This document shows positions 17,517 to 25,642 of a stretch of 64,000 nt of DNA, in pieces. Origin of the DNA: an uncultured Synechococcus sp. (GTDB taxonomy: Bacteria > Cyanobacteriota > Cyanobacteriia > Phormidesmidales > Phormidesmidaceae). The position numbers were made by a program, and so were the translations under genes. The stretch spans positions 1 to 64,000 of the forward strand of contig CALDSK010000166.1 in the NCBI GenBank assembly GCA_937911865.1. Direction: 5' to 3'. The notes under the pieces are model-generated. The model was not told the origin of the DNA and did not search any database. It saw only the letters and a program-made list of their open reading frames with translations. Each line of letters begins with the position of its first letter. Position 1 is the first letter of the stretch.

Positions 17517-18752
17517 TCAAGAGGGCAAAAAGACACAGTCTTCAGCTGACCAGGTTGCTCTCAAAGGCTGACCAACGCTAATCCCTGCCCCCATCCAATC
17601 GGTCGTTCTTGCTTTGTAAAGCATCGTTTGACCAGTCGCTTCCACTATCAGAGAAACTCTCGTTACGTACCCCGTCATTTCAACATCAACAACGCGAACC
17701 GGAACCTGATTAGTCTCGGTAGAAGGCGCAGCCAGATCTTCTAGAACCGGATCTAGCTGCATCAAATCAGGACGCACAGAGCAAGCGGCCGTCGCATTCA
17801 ATGCTGCACTACCTTGACAATAAAGAGTGCCTATACCTTCTACTGTCAGCTCAACAGACTCTATCCCATTGATACGACAAGTCCTCGAAACCCTACCTTC
17901 AAAAATATTATTATCACCAATAAACTTGGCAACAAACTGAGAGGCCGGCGCATTAAATAGCTCAGTGGGCGTTGCCACCTGATCAATTCGGCCATGATTC
18001 ATCACAACTACCTGATCAGAAAGAGAAAACGCCTCTTCTACATGGTGCGTCACCTGAATAAAAGTTAGCTTAAACTGTTGCTGAATTTTTCGTAGCTCGC
18101 CGCGCATTCTCACCCGCAAGTTTTCATCCAGGGCACTTAGCGGCTCATCGAGCATTAGCACCTGCGGGCGGGTTACCAAAGCCCTCGCCAAAGCAATCCG
18201 CTGCTGCTGTCCGCCGCTGAGCATATTGGGCTTTCTATCTGCGGTATGGCTCAGACCCACCAACTCTAATATTTCACCCACTCGCTGAGTACGTTCTGCT
18301 TTAGATACCCGCTGCATTTTGAGGCCAAAATCCACGTTTTGCCAGATCGTTTTATGCGGGAATAGCGCATAGTTTTGAAACATCATCGCAGTGTTTCGCT
18401 TGGCAGGCGGCAGCTGGGTCACCACCCTATCGCCAATCAACACCTCGCCAGCGGTCACCGCCTCATGCCCTGCTATCATACGCAGGGCCGTCGTTTTACC
18501 ACAGCCGCTAGGACCTAATAAACAGCAGTACGCACCCGCTGGAATATCTAACGTAACGTTCTCGATAGCTGTAACAGGACCATATTTTTTAGTAACTGAA
18601 CGCAGGGCAACGCCCGCCGCTTCTGTAACTATCCCTTGGCGAGCATCGGTAGGCATCTGTCCGGCATCTGCTCGGCCATCAGCATCAGCCGACCGAACAG
18701 ATACCGGAGGCGAAGAAACGATCCGCGATGGCTGAGCACTGTCTGGATTCAT
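17517..18752 (-). CDS. potA: ABC transporter ATP-binding protein, PotA-type
   Basis: This 411-residue cytoplasmic ATPase powers the PotBC permease. It shows Walker A (G-P-S-G-C-G-K-T), Q-loop (M-M-F-Q-N-Y-A-L-F-P-H), ABC signature (L-S-G-G-Q-Q-Q-R), Walker B (V-L-M-L-D-E-P) and the switch His in V-T-H-H-V-E-E-A. A C-terminal TOBE-type domain follows. The first 45 residues are an Asp/Ala/Ser-rich extension not typical of the family, with possible alternative starts inside it. It is the first gene of the leftward set and its promoter should be in the 411-bp gap upstream. Confidence 0.88.
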   Translation of the reverse strand: MNPDSAQPSRIVSSPPVSVRSADADGRADAGQMPTDARQGIVTEAAGVALRSVTKKYGPVTAIENVTLDIPAGAYCCLLGPSGCGKTTALRMIAGHEAVTAGEVLIGDRVVTQLPPAKRNTAMMFQNYALFPHKTIWQNVDFGLKMQRVSKAERTQRVGEILELVGLSHTADRKPNMLSGGQQQRIALARALVTRPQVLMLDEPLSALDENLRVRMRGELRKIQQQFKLTFIQVTHHVEEAFSLSDQVVVMNHGRIDQVATPTELFNAPASQFVAKFIGDNNIFEGRVSRTCRINGIESVELTVEGIGTLYCQGSAALNATAACSVRPDLMQLDPVLEDLAAPSTETNQVPVRVVDVEMTGYVTRVSLIVEATGQTMLYKARTTDWMGAGISVGQPLRATWSAEDCVFLPS

Positions 18753-19163
18753 GCTGGTTGCACTGGAGTAAGAAAAACCGGACGTATGAAGTCACAACTT
18801 GATTAAGTCACAACCTTTCGACTGTGATCAACTGTGATCAATCTATCTGAGAAATCGGATGACAAAGTGTATCGAATTTATCTGGACGCACAGGCGATCG
18901 CCGATCTCATTAGAAACAGCCTGCCAATTTTATCTCTTGTTAACTTCGTTAGCAATTGAACGTTCCCTGTAGCTATTTCTGGTAATAGTTGCTAGTGACG
19001 CTAACACAGCAATTGCCAGATGCATACGTATGGCATTTGGCAATTGCTGTTCACTGAGCTCTATATGCATCAATTCTATATGCACCAACAGTTTCATATA
19101 TTGAAAGTGTGTAAAGCTAAGTGACGAACGCTATAGTTTCATTTTCAGTAAGGCTGTTCCCCC
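18753..19163. promoter_or_regulatory. Divergent intergenic region with a strong stem-loop (19006-19050)
   Basis: This 411-bp region separates the leftward transporter genes from the rightward cyclotransferase-like gene and should hold both promoters. It contains an 18-bp stem with one G-U pair: ACAGCAATTGCCAGATGC (19006-19023) against GCATTTGGCAATTGCTGT (19033-19050), with a 9-base loop. There is no T-run on either side, so a simple intrinsic terminator is unlikely. No perfect GTA-N8-TAC box is present. The nearest is GTAATAGTTGCTAG, with one mismatch. Confidence 0.55.
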
Positions 19164-19574
19164 ATGTCTGACCAAGACCAATCAAACAATACTCAATCTT
19201 ATCTTGTTTTTATCTGCGGCTCGGCGCTAAAGGGTCAGCCCGACCATCAAAACCTGCAGTCAGCTAAATTCATCAGAGAAGCCAAGACAGCGCCAAAATA
19301 TCGATTGCACGCCGTCAAAGATGGCTGGCATCCAGGTATCTTTGCCACTGAAGAGAACGGAATTTCTATCCCGGGAGAGATTTATCAGCTGACACCGGAG
19401 CAGTATGAGTATTTAGTCTCAACAGAGCCGCCAGATATGTATCCAGAAGAAGTAGAAATGGAAAATGGAGACCAGGCGATCGCAATGCTCTATCCGCAGA
19501 AACTCATTGAAGAGAACGGCTATCCAGACATTTCAGATATTGGTGGCTGGGCAAAGTACAAAGCGCAATCATAA
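19164..19574 (+). CDS. Gamma-glutamylcyclotransferase-like protein (AtzF/allophanate hydrolase C-terminal type)
   Basis: This 136-residue protein resembles the stand-alone version of the C-terminal cyclotransferase-fold domain of allophanate hydrolase (AtzF). It begins with a strand ending F-I-C-G-S-A-L-K-G-Q-P, has R-E-A-K-T-A-P-K-Y-R-L and ends G-G-W-A-K-Y-K, all typical positions. In AtzF this domain helps break down urea-derived allophanate. Separate copies are often beside amidohydrolases and transporters for nitrogen compounds. Here it sits between a PotABCD-type transporter and a decayed dihydropyrimidinase, consistent with use of a nitrogen-rich metabolite. A catalytic activity is not shown by sequence alone. 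Confidence 0.75.
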   Translation: MSDQDQSNNTQSYLVFICGSALKGQPDHQNLQSAKFIREAKTAPKYRLHAVKDGWHPGIFATEENGISIPGEIYQLTPEQYEYLVSTEPPDMYPEEVEMENGDQAIAMLYPQKLIEENGYPDISDIGGWAKYKAQS

Positions 19575-19598
19575 GCAACCAAAACCCAGCAAGCGGAC

Positions 19599-19724
19599 AA
19601 AAAAGAAGAGTCTAGAAAGAAGAGTCTAAAGAGAAAAGTCTAGAAAGAAAAAGCCAAAGAGGGAAAGAGCCAGAGAGAAAAAAGCCAGAGAGAGAAAAAG
19701 AGGAAAAAGAGGTACAAGAAAAAA
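19599..19724. repeat. Purine-rich degenerate tandem repeat tract
   Basis: About 125 bp are almost only A and G on the plus strand, built from variants of AAAGAAGAGTCTAGAAAG and AAAGCCAGAGAG. The tract occupies the position where the 5' end of the dihydropyrimidinase gene should be, so the original N-terminal codons (about 50-60) are absent. Confidence 0.8.
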
Positions 19725-19733
19725 TCTCTCTTT

Positions 19734-20793
19734 ATGCTTCCAGGTGGCATTGATGTTCATGTCCATATGGAACCCCCATGGGCAACGACATATACACCTG
19801 CGATACCTTCGAGAGCGGCACCCGCTCAGCGGCCTTTGGCGGCACCACAACTATCATCGACTTTGCTCAGCAGTTCGCAGGCGAAAGCCCCAAGCTAGCA
19901 CTCGATAGGCGACTGGCCGCTGCCGAACCGCAGTGCAACGTAGACTATGGATTCCACTTTATTTTGACCGATGCTAATTCAGATGCGATCGCCAAGCTTC
20001 CCGATCTGGTCAATCAGGAAGGCGTCTCTAGCTTTAAACTATATATGGCCTACCCTGGCGTCATGATGGTCGACGACGCGGCCATTTATAAAATCATGCG
20101 CAAAGTTGGCGATCACGGTGGCATGGTCAATGTCCATGCTGAAAATGGCATCGTTATCCAGGCGCTGATAGAAGAAGCTCTCGCCGCAGGCAATACCTCG
20201 CCCAAATTCCATCAAATGACCCGACCTCAGCTGATGGAGAGTGAAGCGACTCATCGGGTAATCCGGATTGCCGAGCTAGCGGAAGTACCTGTATATATCG
20301 TGCATCTGTCGGCAAAAAAAGCCCTAGATGCGGTTGCTGAAGCACGCGATCGCGGCATTCACGCTTTCGCCGAGACCTGTCTTCACTACCTTTTCCTCGA
20401 CCACTCCGAATACAATCGCCCAGGGTTCGAGAGCGCCAAATAGAGCTGCTGTACGACGGGGGCGTTCGTGCCGGCAGAATCAACCTTAACCGCTTCGTCC
20501 AGCTTACCGCTACCGCCCCTGCTAAAATGTTCCGTCTATTCCCACAGAAAGGCACAATCGCTGTTGGCAGCGACGGTGATATTATCCTGTTTGACCCCAA
20601 CAAGCAGCACACAATCAGCGCCAGCACCCAGCACTCCAACGTCGATTATTCTCTTTTCGAGGGACGACAGGTTCAAGGAAAGGTAGAGAAAAATTTTCTG
20701 CGTGGACAGCTCATCGTCAGCGATCAAACATGGCTCGGGCGTCCCGGTATGGGTCGATATCTTCGCCGCCTAGCCTCTGGGAGAGTACTATAG
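19734..20793 (+). pseudogene. Decayed dihydropyrimidinase/hydantoinase gene
   Basis: Three pieces of a cyclic amidohydrolase can be aligned by eye. First, M-L-P-G-G-I-D-V-H-V-H-M-E (from 19734), the N-terminal metal-binding motif. After a frameshift at a run of five C (19773-19777), the frame from 19778 to 20443 covers the barrel up to Y-N-R-P-G-F-E-S-A-K. After a further frame change comes E-L-L-Y-D-G-G-V-R-A-G-R-I through the C-terminus to 20793. The N-terminal 50-60 residues are missing. So are about 90 residues between the second and third pieces, including the conserved D-H-C-P-F region that carries the catalytic Asp. It cannot encode an active enzyme. The family opens dihydropyrimidine or hydantoin rings. 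Confidence 0.88.
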
Positions 20794-20817
20794 ACATATC
20801 GCACGGACTACTTAGTC

Positions 20818-21450
20818 ATGCTCTATACACGACTTATCGTCCTATCGACACTTATTGCATCTACGCTCAGCTGTACTGTAGGTTGCACTACCAGACCTAG
20901 CTTCGAGACTGTCTACACCCAGGTAACGCCCAGTACAGTTCAGCCCAATAGTCCTATCCCTCAGGCAACAGGCGAAATAATTCTGACAGTCACTGGCAAA
21001 GTCAACGCAACGCAAGAGAAAACAGCCTCTAGCGGAGCGGCTTCTGACGGCCAGCAGAGATTAAATATTGCAGCTGCGAAAATCGCAATGGATAGGGCCA
21101 ACATAGAAGCCTTGGGCACCATAGAGTACGCCGTAGAAGACCCTTTTGAGAAACAGGAAAACACCTTTAGTGGCGTACTGTTTAGAGATTTGCTCGACCT
21201 GTGGCAAGTGTCTGAAAACGCTCAGCAGCTAACCATAACTGCCCTCAATGATTATCAAGTCACCATCCCAATTACCCTCCTGCGTGAATACCCCGTTCTT
21301 ATGGCTATGCAACAGAATGGCCAGACCATGACTCGGGACTATCGTGGGCCAGCCATGCTGGTCGCCCCAATCAATGCCTACCCATCCGTCAGAGCACTCG
21401 CCAACCGAGAGTATTGGATTTGGCAAATAAAAACTATTCACGTCGAATGA
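20818..21450 (+). CDS. Probable lipoprotein with a molybdopterin-oxidoreductase (YedY/SUOX-like) fold
   Basis: This 210-residue protein has an N-terminal signal segment rich in Leu/Thr/Ser with cysteines at C-T-V-G-C, so it is probably a lipoprotein. The following domain has the pattern of the oxidoreductase molybdopterin-binding family: I-L-T-V-T-G-K-V near the start, F-S-G-V-L-F-R-D-L-L in the middle, G-P-A-M-L-V-A-P and W-I-W-Q-I at the end. No cysteine is present after the signal region, so the usual molybdenum-ligating Cys is missing and catalysis is unlikely. Its stop codon overlaps the start of a diguanylate cyclase gene (ATGA), so it may act as a sensing partner for that enzyme. Confidence 0.72.
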   Translation: MLYTRLIVLSTLIASTLSCTVGCTTRPSFETVYTQVTPSTVQPNSPIPQATGEIILTVTGKVNATQEKTASSGAASDGQQRLNIAAAKIAMDRANIEALGTIEYAVEDPFEKQENTFSGVLFRDLLDLWQVSENAQQLTITALNDYQVTIPITLLREYPVLMAMQQNGQTMTRDYRGPAMLVAPINAYPSVRALANREYWIWQIKTIHVE

Positions 21451-22823
21451 AAAACATAGCCCCGAGTTCTTTGCAAGCCGGCACCGTAAAGCTAGAGAAC
21501 TCATTTTCTAGCATTCGCAAAAACTCGCTTAGATATCCCTACAAAAGTCCACTGGCCGTCCTGATCTGTGCAGGATTAATTGTAGCTGTTCTTGTTAGCG
21601 GACAAAAGCTTCAGCACCAAATTCAACAGCAGGGCATCTTCTTAGAAGACAGATTTATCGGAGAAATGCACGAACTCCATCAGCTCCAGCGAGAAACGCT
21701 CAGGCTGAACCGATTCCTGGTCACCGCCACCTATCAGCCACAGGCAACGACACTGCAACCAGAGTCTCAGCCAGAATCTCAGCCAGAGTCTCAAACAACG
21801 CCAACGCCAGCAATCTCTCCTCAGGCCACTCTCGATGTCGAAACGCTAAAATTTCATACTGATCTCGTTCAAAGTCGAATGACTATTTTTCAGATAGGCA
21901 ACGCCAACCGCTATCGAACGGCAGAAGCCAGCATGCGCAACGTCATTCAAACGAAAGAGATTTTGAACGGATGGACAGCGGTTAAAAAAGATCTAAATGC
22001 CTTGCAGCTAAATCCTGAAGAGGTCTCTCTTCAACAGTCTGTACTCTCCCAGCTAGAAGAGCTAGAAGTAGATATCAACCAGCTCGGCCTGCTCAATGGT
22101 CAAGAGCACTGGAAAGAATACGCGATTTTAACTAACGATCAAAAGAAAGGTCTCAACTATCTTCTCTTTCTGGTAACGTCTTTCTTTCTATTTGCCGCTC
22201 TCTTTTCGCTCTATGCGCTTAAGTTCGCCCGCATCCGCCAGCAAATTCTAGAGGAAGTAGAACAAGTTTCAGTAACTGACGATCTCACTCAAATTGCCAA
22301 CCGTCGTCACTTCAACCAGATATTGATTGAAGAGTGGCATCGGGCCATGCGCAACCAAACTCAGATCGCTCTGCTGCTGTGCGATGTGGACTACTTCAAA
22401 AGCTATAACGATCGCTACGGACATCAAAAGGGCGACGAGTGCCTCTGCAACATTGCCCAAATACTAAATCAGGCCACCCACCGGGCCGGTGATTTTGTCG
22501 CTAGGTACGGCGGAGAAGAATTTGTGATTATCTTGCCTAACGCCTCCGTACAGGCCGCGCTGAAATTTGCAGCGCGCATTCACACGCAGCTGAGCCAAGC
22601 GGCCCTAGTCCACGAAGCCTCGCAGGTAAGTCCCTACGTGACGCTTAGCATCGGTATTGCCGTGGGTGTACCCTCCCCAAATGTTAGTGCCCAAACAGCG
22701 CTCAATTTTGCCGATCAAGCCCTTTACGAAGCCAAAGAAAGTGGCCGCAACCAGTCTTGTCAACGCGTGTTTAACCTAACGCGGCTCAAGGCATGGCCCA
22801 AAAGAAAGCTAGAAGCCCAGTAA
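21447..22823 (+). CDS. Membrane-bound diguanylate cyclase (GGDEF protein) with periplasmic sensor region
   Basis: From the ATG at 21447, which overlaps the previous stop as ATGA, the protein has 458 residues. A first hydrophobic helix (about residues 32-50) and a second (about 227-250) bracket an extracytoplasmic helical region containing P-E-S-Q repeats. The GGDEF domain has S-V-T-D-D-L-T-Q-I-A-N-R-R-H-F, the active-site R-Y-G-G-E-E-F (Arg353 on) and an inhibitory I-site R-A-G-D (residues 346-349). It should therefore make cyclic di-GMP from GTP with product inhibition. A longer frame starts at 21414 but overlaps the upstream gene by 37 bases, so I prefer the coupled start. The upstream lipoprotein may feed it a signal. 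Confidence 0.88.
   Translation: MKNIAPSSLQAGTVKLENSFSSIRKNSLRYPYKSPLAVLICAGLIVAVLVSGQKLQHQIQQQGIFLEDRFIGEMHELHQLQRETLRLNRFLVTATYQPQATTLQPESQPESQPESQTTPTPAISPQATLDVETLKFHTDLVQSRMTIFQIGNANRYRTAEASMRNVIQTKEILNGWTAVKKDLNALQLNPEEVSLQQSVLSQLEELEVDINQLGLLNGQEHWKEYAILTNDQKKGLNYLLFLVTSFFLFAALFSLYALKFARIRQQILEEVEQVSVTDDLTQIANRRHFNQILIEEWHRAMRNQTQIALLLCDVDYFKSYNDRYGHQKGDECLCNIAQILNQATHRAGDFVARYGGEEFVIILPNASVQAALKFAARIHTQLSQAALVHEASQVSPYVTLSIGIAVGVPSPNVSAQTALNFADQALYEAKESGRNQSCQRVFNLTRLKAWPKRKLEAQ
21759..21794 (+). repeat. In-frame 12-bp tandem repeat (PESQ) in the diguanylate cyclase
   Basis: Three copies of CCAGAGTCTCAG with single-base changes encode P-E-S-Q three times in the periplasmic loop. Confidence 0.92.
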
Positions 22824-22844
22824 GTCTTTAACGCAGTATTCAAT

Positions 22845-23111
22845 ATGGTTAAAATCACTGTCCATACAGATATCACGCTGACTACACAGCAGCTCTTAGA
22901 CGGTATCGCTCAGCTAGATGCATCTGAGCTAAAGAAGGTGCATGCTGCTGTCGGAGCCATGATAGAAACCTATGAGCATAAGCCTATCGAAGCGACTACA
23001 GAGTCTATAGACTATGCAGCAGCAAACAGCAGCAACACCGACGAAAATATTCCGATTGTGACATCATTAATTCCTGAATCGCTCACGCTAGAGAGCAACA
23101 GTTACCAGTAA
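22845..23111 (+). CDS. Hypothetical protein of 88 residues
   Basis: The gene begins 21 bp after the diguanylate cyclase stop and could be its operon partner. The first 45 residues look helical (L-T-T-Q-Q-L-L-D-G-I-A-Q-L-D then E-L-K-K-V-H-A-A-V-G-A-M-I). The second half is acidic, Ser/Thr/Asn-rich and probably disordered. There is no signal peptide or membrane segment. I do not recognise the family and assign no function. Confidence 0.55.
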   Translation: MVKITVHTDITLTTQQLLDGIAQLDASELKKVHAAVGAMIETYEHKPIEATTESIDYAAANSSNTDENIPIVTSLIPESLTLESNSYQ

Positions 23112-23145
23112 ACCTAGCAATCGTCACGGCAGACACCGAGCGCCT

Positions 23146-23204
23146 ACAATTCAAGCGACTACAATTCAAGCGACTACAGTTCAAGCGTATAAATTCAAGC
23201 ACCT
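23146..23204. repeat. Intergenic 15-bp tandem repeat, four copies
   Basis: ACAATTCAAGCGACT occurs twice exactly (23146-23160, 23161-23175), then with changes (23176-23190), then shortened by one base (23191-23204). It does not code for a supported protein. The 15-bp unit length equals that of several in-gene repeats in the window. Confidence 0.9.
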
Positions 23205-23225
23205 ACAGTTACAGACAGCACGCTC

Positions 23226-23264
23226 AAGCGATGGCTGACAGAATAGCTCAGTCAGCCATCGCTT
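23226..23264. terminator. Stem-loop of 14 bp between 22845 gene and matrixin gene
   Basis: AAGCGATGGCTGAC (23226-23239) pairs perfectly with GTCAGCCATCGCTT (23251-23264) around an 11-base loop. There is no clear T-run after it. It could end transcription of the rightward genes before it or be a dispersed palindrome. The rest of the 479-bp gap (to 23590) holds nothing else I can support apart from the repeat before it. Confidence 0.5.
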
Positions 23265-23590
23265 AACTTATCTCCTATGCGATTGCTTTTTCAGGTTGCC
23301 ACCACGTTTTCCGGATTCAGCACAATGTGGCTGTAGCAAAAGAGAGCACATAGATTAAGCAGAACAATAGATTTGGCAAGTCGGTAGCTGTGATCCGTGC
23401 AGCCATCTGCCACCTAGTCATTGGCCTGATATTCTGGGTATGCGTTAAATCAATTAAAGCTGATTAATCCAAATGAGCCTCTCATCCGTATATATCTAAC
23501 GAGAGGCAATATCTGTAAGTCCGTTCCTTGCTAGCCAATCAAGGCGACGTTTCCACCCTGCCTATTCTGCAAGGGTGATTTATCCATAGT

Positions 23591-25072
23591 ATGTTTACAA
23601 AAGTTAAAAGCATCGAAACCACTAAAGTTCTTGAGGTACTACCAAACGTGTTGCCGCGACAAGCGCTCAAACTTAGAGACATTCTTTCAACCAGAACCTT
23701 TACACACTTTGAGCACGAAGGCCATACACACGAAGACCATACGCACGAAGGCCACACGCATGAAAGCAATACACCCGAAAGCGCAGACTTCAAAACATCA
23801 ACATCTCTAGGGGGTGGCTGGGAAAGCCGCCCGCCCGCTAAGTGGGCTCAGCCCTACGGCTTGGGCACCCCTGTTGAAATAACCTATTCATTTGACAGCA
23901 ATCTCACCGTACCCGGCCTTAGCCAGGACGAAGCTAAGGCGCTTTTCGCAGAAGCGCTCTCCGCTTGGAGCGACCAGGCACCGCTAAACTTCAAAGAAGT
24001 TCCAGATCCTGGCAGCGCTGCAGGCATAGATATTAGAGTCAGCAGCAGCCCTATTGATGGTCAAAGCAACACGCTCGCTTCAGCCTACTTTCCAACCGGT
24101 GGCGACATTGCAGGCGACATCACGTTCGATAGCGACGATAGTTGGAGCAGCGCCCTATTTTTAGAAACAGCCGTACATGAAATAGGCCACTCCTTGGGTC
24201 TAGCGCACGAGGAAGAGACCATCGCCATTATGAACCCGGTCATTGCCAACCGGTTTGTAGGCACCTCAGAAGCCTTTCTCCTGCAAGACGATATTAATGG
24301 CATCGTGAGTCTGTACGGTCAAGGACAAGGATCCGTGCAGCCCCTCGCTCAGCCTGCAGCGCCACCAGTACCTGTAGTTACGCCTACACCTAGTCCCACC
24401 TCCCTACTGGCGCTGCGCCCTAGAGGAAAAAATCTCGTTGTTAACGGCAACTTTGAAAAAGCATCCGTCAGACGAGAACAGTTCGGCGTTTTCGATAGCG
24501 TAGAAGGCTGGACGACGCTCAGCGGTCCTGGTATTCAAATCGATAAGCGCGCTACAACGTTTGGAGAAGCCGCAAGAGGCCGCGCTTGGGCTAAACTCGA
24601 TAGCGTCGGCAATAGTGCGATCGCTCAAAGCATCGACACGCTAACCGGTCAGACCTATCAGCTATCTTTTCAATACTCTCCTCATCAAGGCGTTGGTGCT
24701 GACAGCAACGGCATTCAAGTCTTTTGGGACGGTCAATTACTAGATACCCTCACCGCGGGCGGCGCTCTTCAAAACCAGTGGCAAACGTTCTCTTACAACG
24801 TCCAGGGCAGTAGTCAAGACCTGAGCGAACTCTCTTTTCACGCCATAGGCAATAGCGACGGTGTCGGCGGATTCATTGACAACGTTATCGTCAAAACAAC
24901 GGTTCAGGCACGAGCCCAGACAAACAGCACAACTACCGCTTCGTTGGGTATCTCTGAACTCAAAGAGGATGCATTCTTGAGTGCAAATCAGGGCGCAAAT
25001 CAGGGCGTTGAGTCTGTTGTAGCGGCCAACGTGCTAGGCGAACCCGCGATCGCTTCTGATAGCTTTCTCTAA
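23591..25072 (+). CDS. Matrixin-like (M10A) zinc metalloprotease with C-terminal ligand-binding-type domain
   Basis: This 493-residue protein has the full metzincin zinc site H-E-I-G-H-S-L-G-L-A-H (residues 196-206) in a matrixin catalytic domain (about 95-245). That domain includes A-L-S-A-W-S-D and N-F-K-E-V and ends at D-D-I-N-G-I-V-S-L-Y-G. A Pro-rich linker leads to a beta-rich domain beginning L-V-V-N-G-N-F-E and containing Y-Q-L-S-F-Q-Y, probably a jelly-roll ligand-binding module. No classic signal peptide is visible. Before the catalytic domain is a His-rich repeat (residues 39-57, H-T-H-E-G units) that could bind zinc or replace the cysteine-switch propeptide. Such proteins are normally secreted. 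Substrate unknown. Confidence 0.82.
   Translation: MFTKVKSIETTKVLEVLPNVLPRQALKLRDILSTRTFTHFEHEGHTHEDHTHEGHTHESNTPESADFKTSTSLGGGWESRPPAKWAQPYGLGTPVEITYSFDSNLTVPGLSQDEAKALFAEALSAWSDQAPLNFKEVPDPGSAAGIDIRVSSSPIDGQSNTLASAYFPTGGDIAGDITFDSDDSWSSALFLETAVHEIGHSLGLAHEEETIAIMNPVIANRFVGTSEAFLLQDDINGIVSLYGQGQGSVQPLAQPAAPPVPVVTPTPSPTSLLALRPRGKNLVVNGNFEKASVRREQFGVFDSVEGWTTLSGPGIQIDKRATTFGEAARGRAWAKLDSVGNSAIAQSIDTLTGQTYQLSFQYSPHQGVGADSNGIQVFWDGQLLDTLTAGGALQNQWQTFSYNVQGSSQDLSELSFHAIGNSDGVGGFIDNVIVKTTVQARAQTNSTTTASLGISELKEDAFLSANQGANQGVESVVAANVLGEPAIASDSFL
23714..23773 (+). repeat. In-frame 15-bp tandem repeat encoding a His-rich tract in the matrixin
   Basis: Four copies of CACGAAGGCCATACA (the last degenerate) encode H-E-G-H-T, H-E-D-H-T, H-E-G-H-T and H-E-S-N-T. 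The result is a probable metal-binding tract ahead of the protease domain. Confidence 0.92.
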
Positions 25073-25148
25073 ATTAGCAGTCTTAAACAAAAGCTCTACC
25101 GCAGCGCTACCACGAAAAAACAAACGCGAAAAAGAAGCAGAAAAAGTG

Positions 25149-25523
25149 CTACTGAACCGAATCAGTCAGCTGATTTTCTAGCGTCATAACTCTCTGGTTC
25201 AGCTCAATTACCAGCGTTGCCAAATTATCGAACTGCTGATCTAAAGGCAGATCATCAGGCAATCCTGTTGCTACAGGAGGCTGCGAGGCAGGAGGCGCAT
25301 TCGTCGTCGTCGGCCTCCTAGCAGGCGCTGTCGTACCAGGCGACAGCTGATTTTGCAGCTGTCTCACCTGATTTTGCAAAGCACTTACCTTAAACTCCAG
25401 CTGAGCCAACCGAGGATCTACCAGTGAAGAAGCGCTTACCGGCGTCAGCCATAGACCCAGTATCAGAATCAGCGCTCCGCAGAAATAACAAAAGTATAGG
25501 CTGGGTTTAACAGAAAAATTCAT
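25149..25523 (-). CDS. Small exported coiled-coil protein, unknown function
   Basis: With the ATG at 25523 the product has 124 residues: a signal or anchor helix (C-G-A-L-I-L-I-L-G-L-W-L ending V-S-A-S-S), a short coiled coil (L-A-Q-L-E-F-K-V-S-A-L-Q-N-Q-V-R-Q-L), a Pro/Thr/Ala-rich linker, and a second coiled coil at the C-terminus. The frame is open further upstream to 25604 but the extra residues would precede the signal sequence. It is divergent from tenA. I do not recognise a family. It is probably periplasmic. Confidence 0.6.
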   Translation of the reverse strand: MNFSVKPSLYFCYFCGALILILGLWLTPVSASSLVDPRLAQLEFKVSALQNQVRQLQNQLSPGTTAPARRPTTTNAPPASQPPVATGLPDDLPLDQQFDNLATLVIELNQRVMTLENQLTDSVQ

Positions 25524-25642
25524 AGGACTTATGCGCGTAGCGTAGTGAACAACACAGTAGAAACAGCACATTGTAAATAACACAGCGGCTCTCGCCTGTG
25601 TCATGATGCTTGCACGATATTACATTTCAACAGTGGTACACC

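Noticed and set aside
18982..18997. Near match to an NtcA box (GTA-N8-TAG) upstream of the transporter genes
   Set aside because: One conserved base is wrong and no -10 box is at the required 22-base distance, unlike the two perfect sites in the nitrilase cluster.
23146..23204. Regular repeats that could be taken for a CRISPR array
   Set aside because: The units are contiguous with no unique spacers of 30-40 bp between them. The same holds for all other tandem tracts in the window, so no CRISPR array is called.
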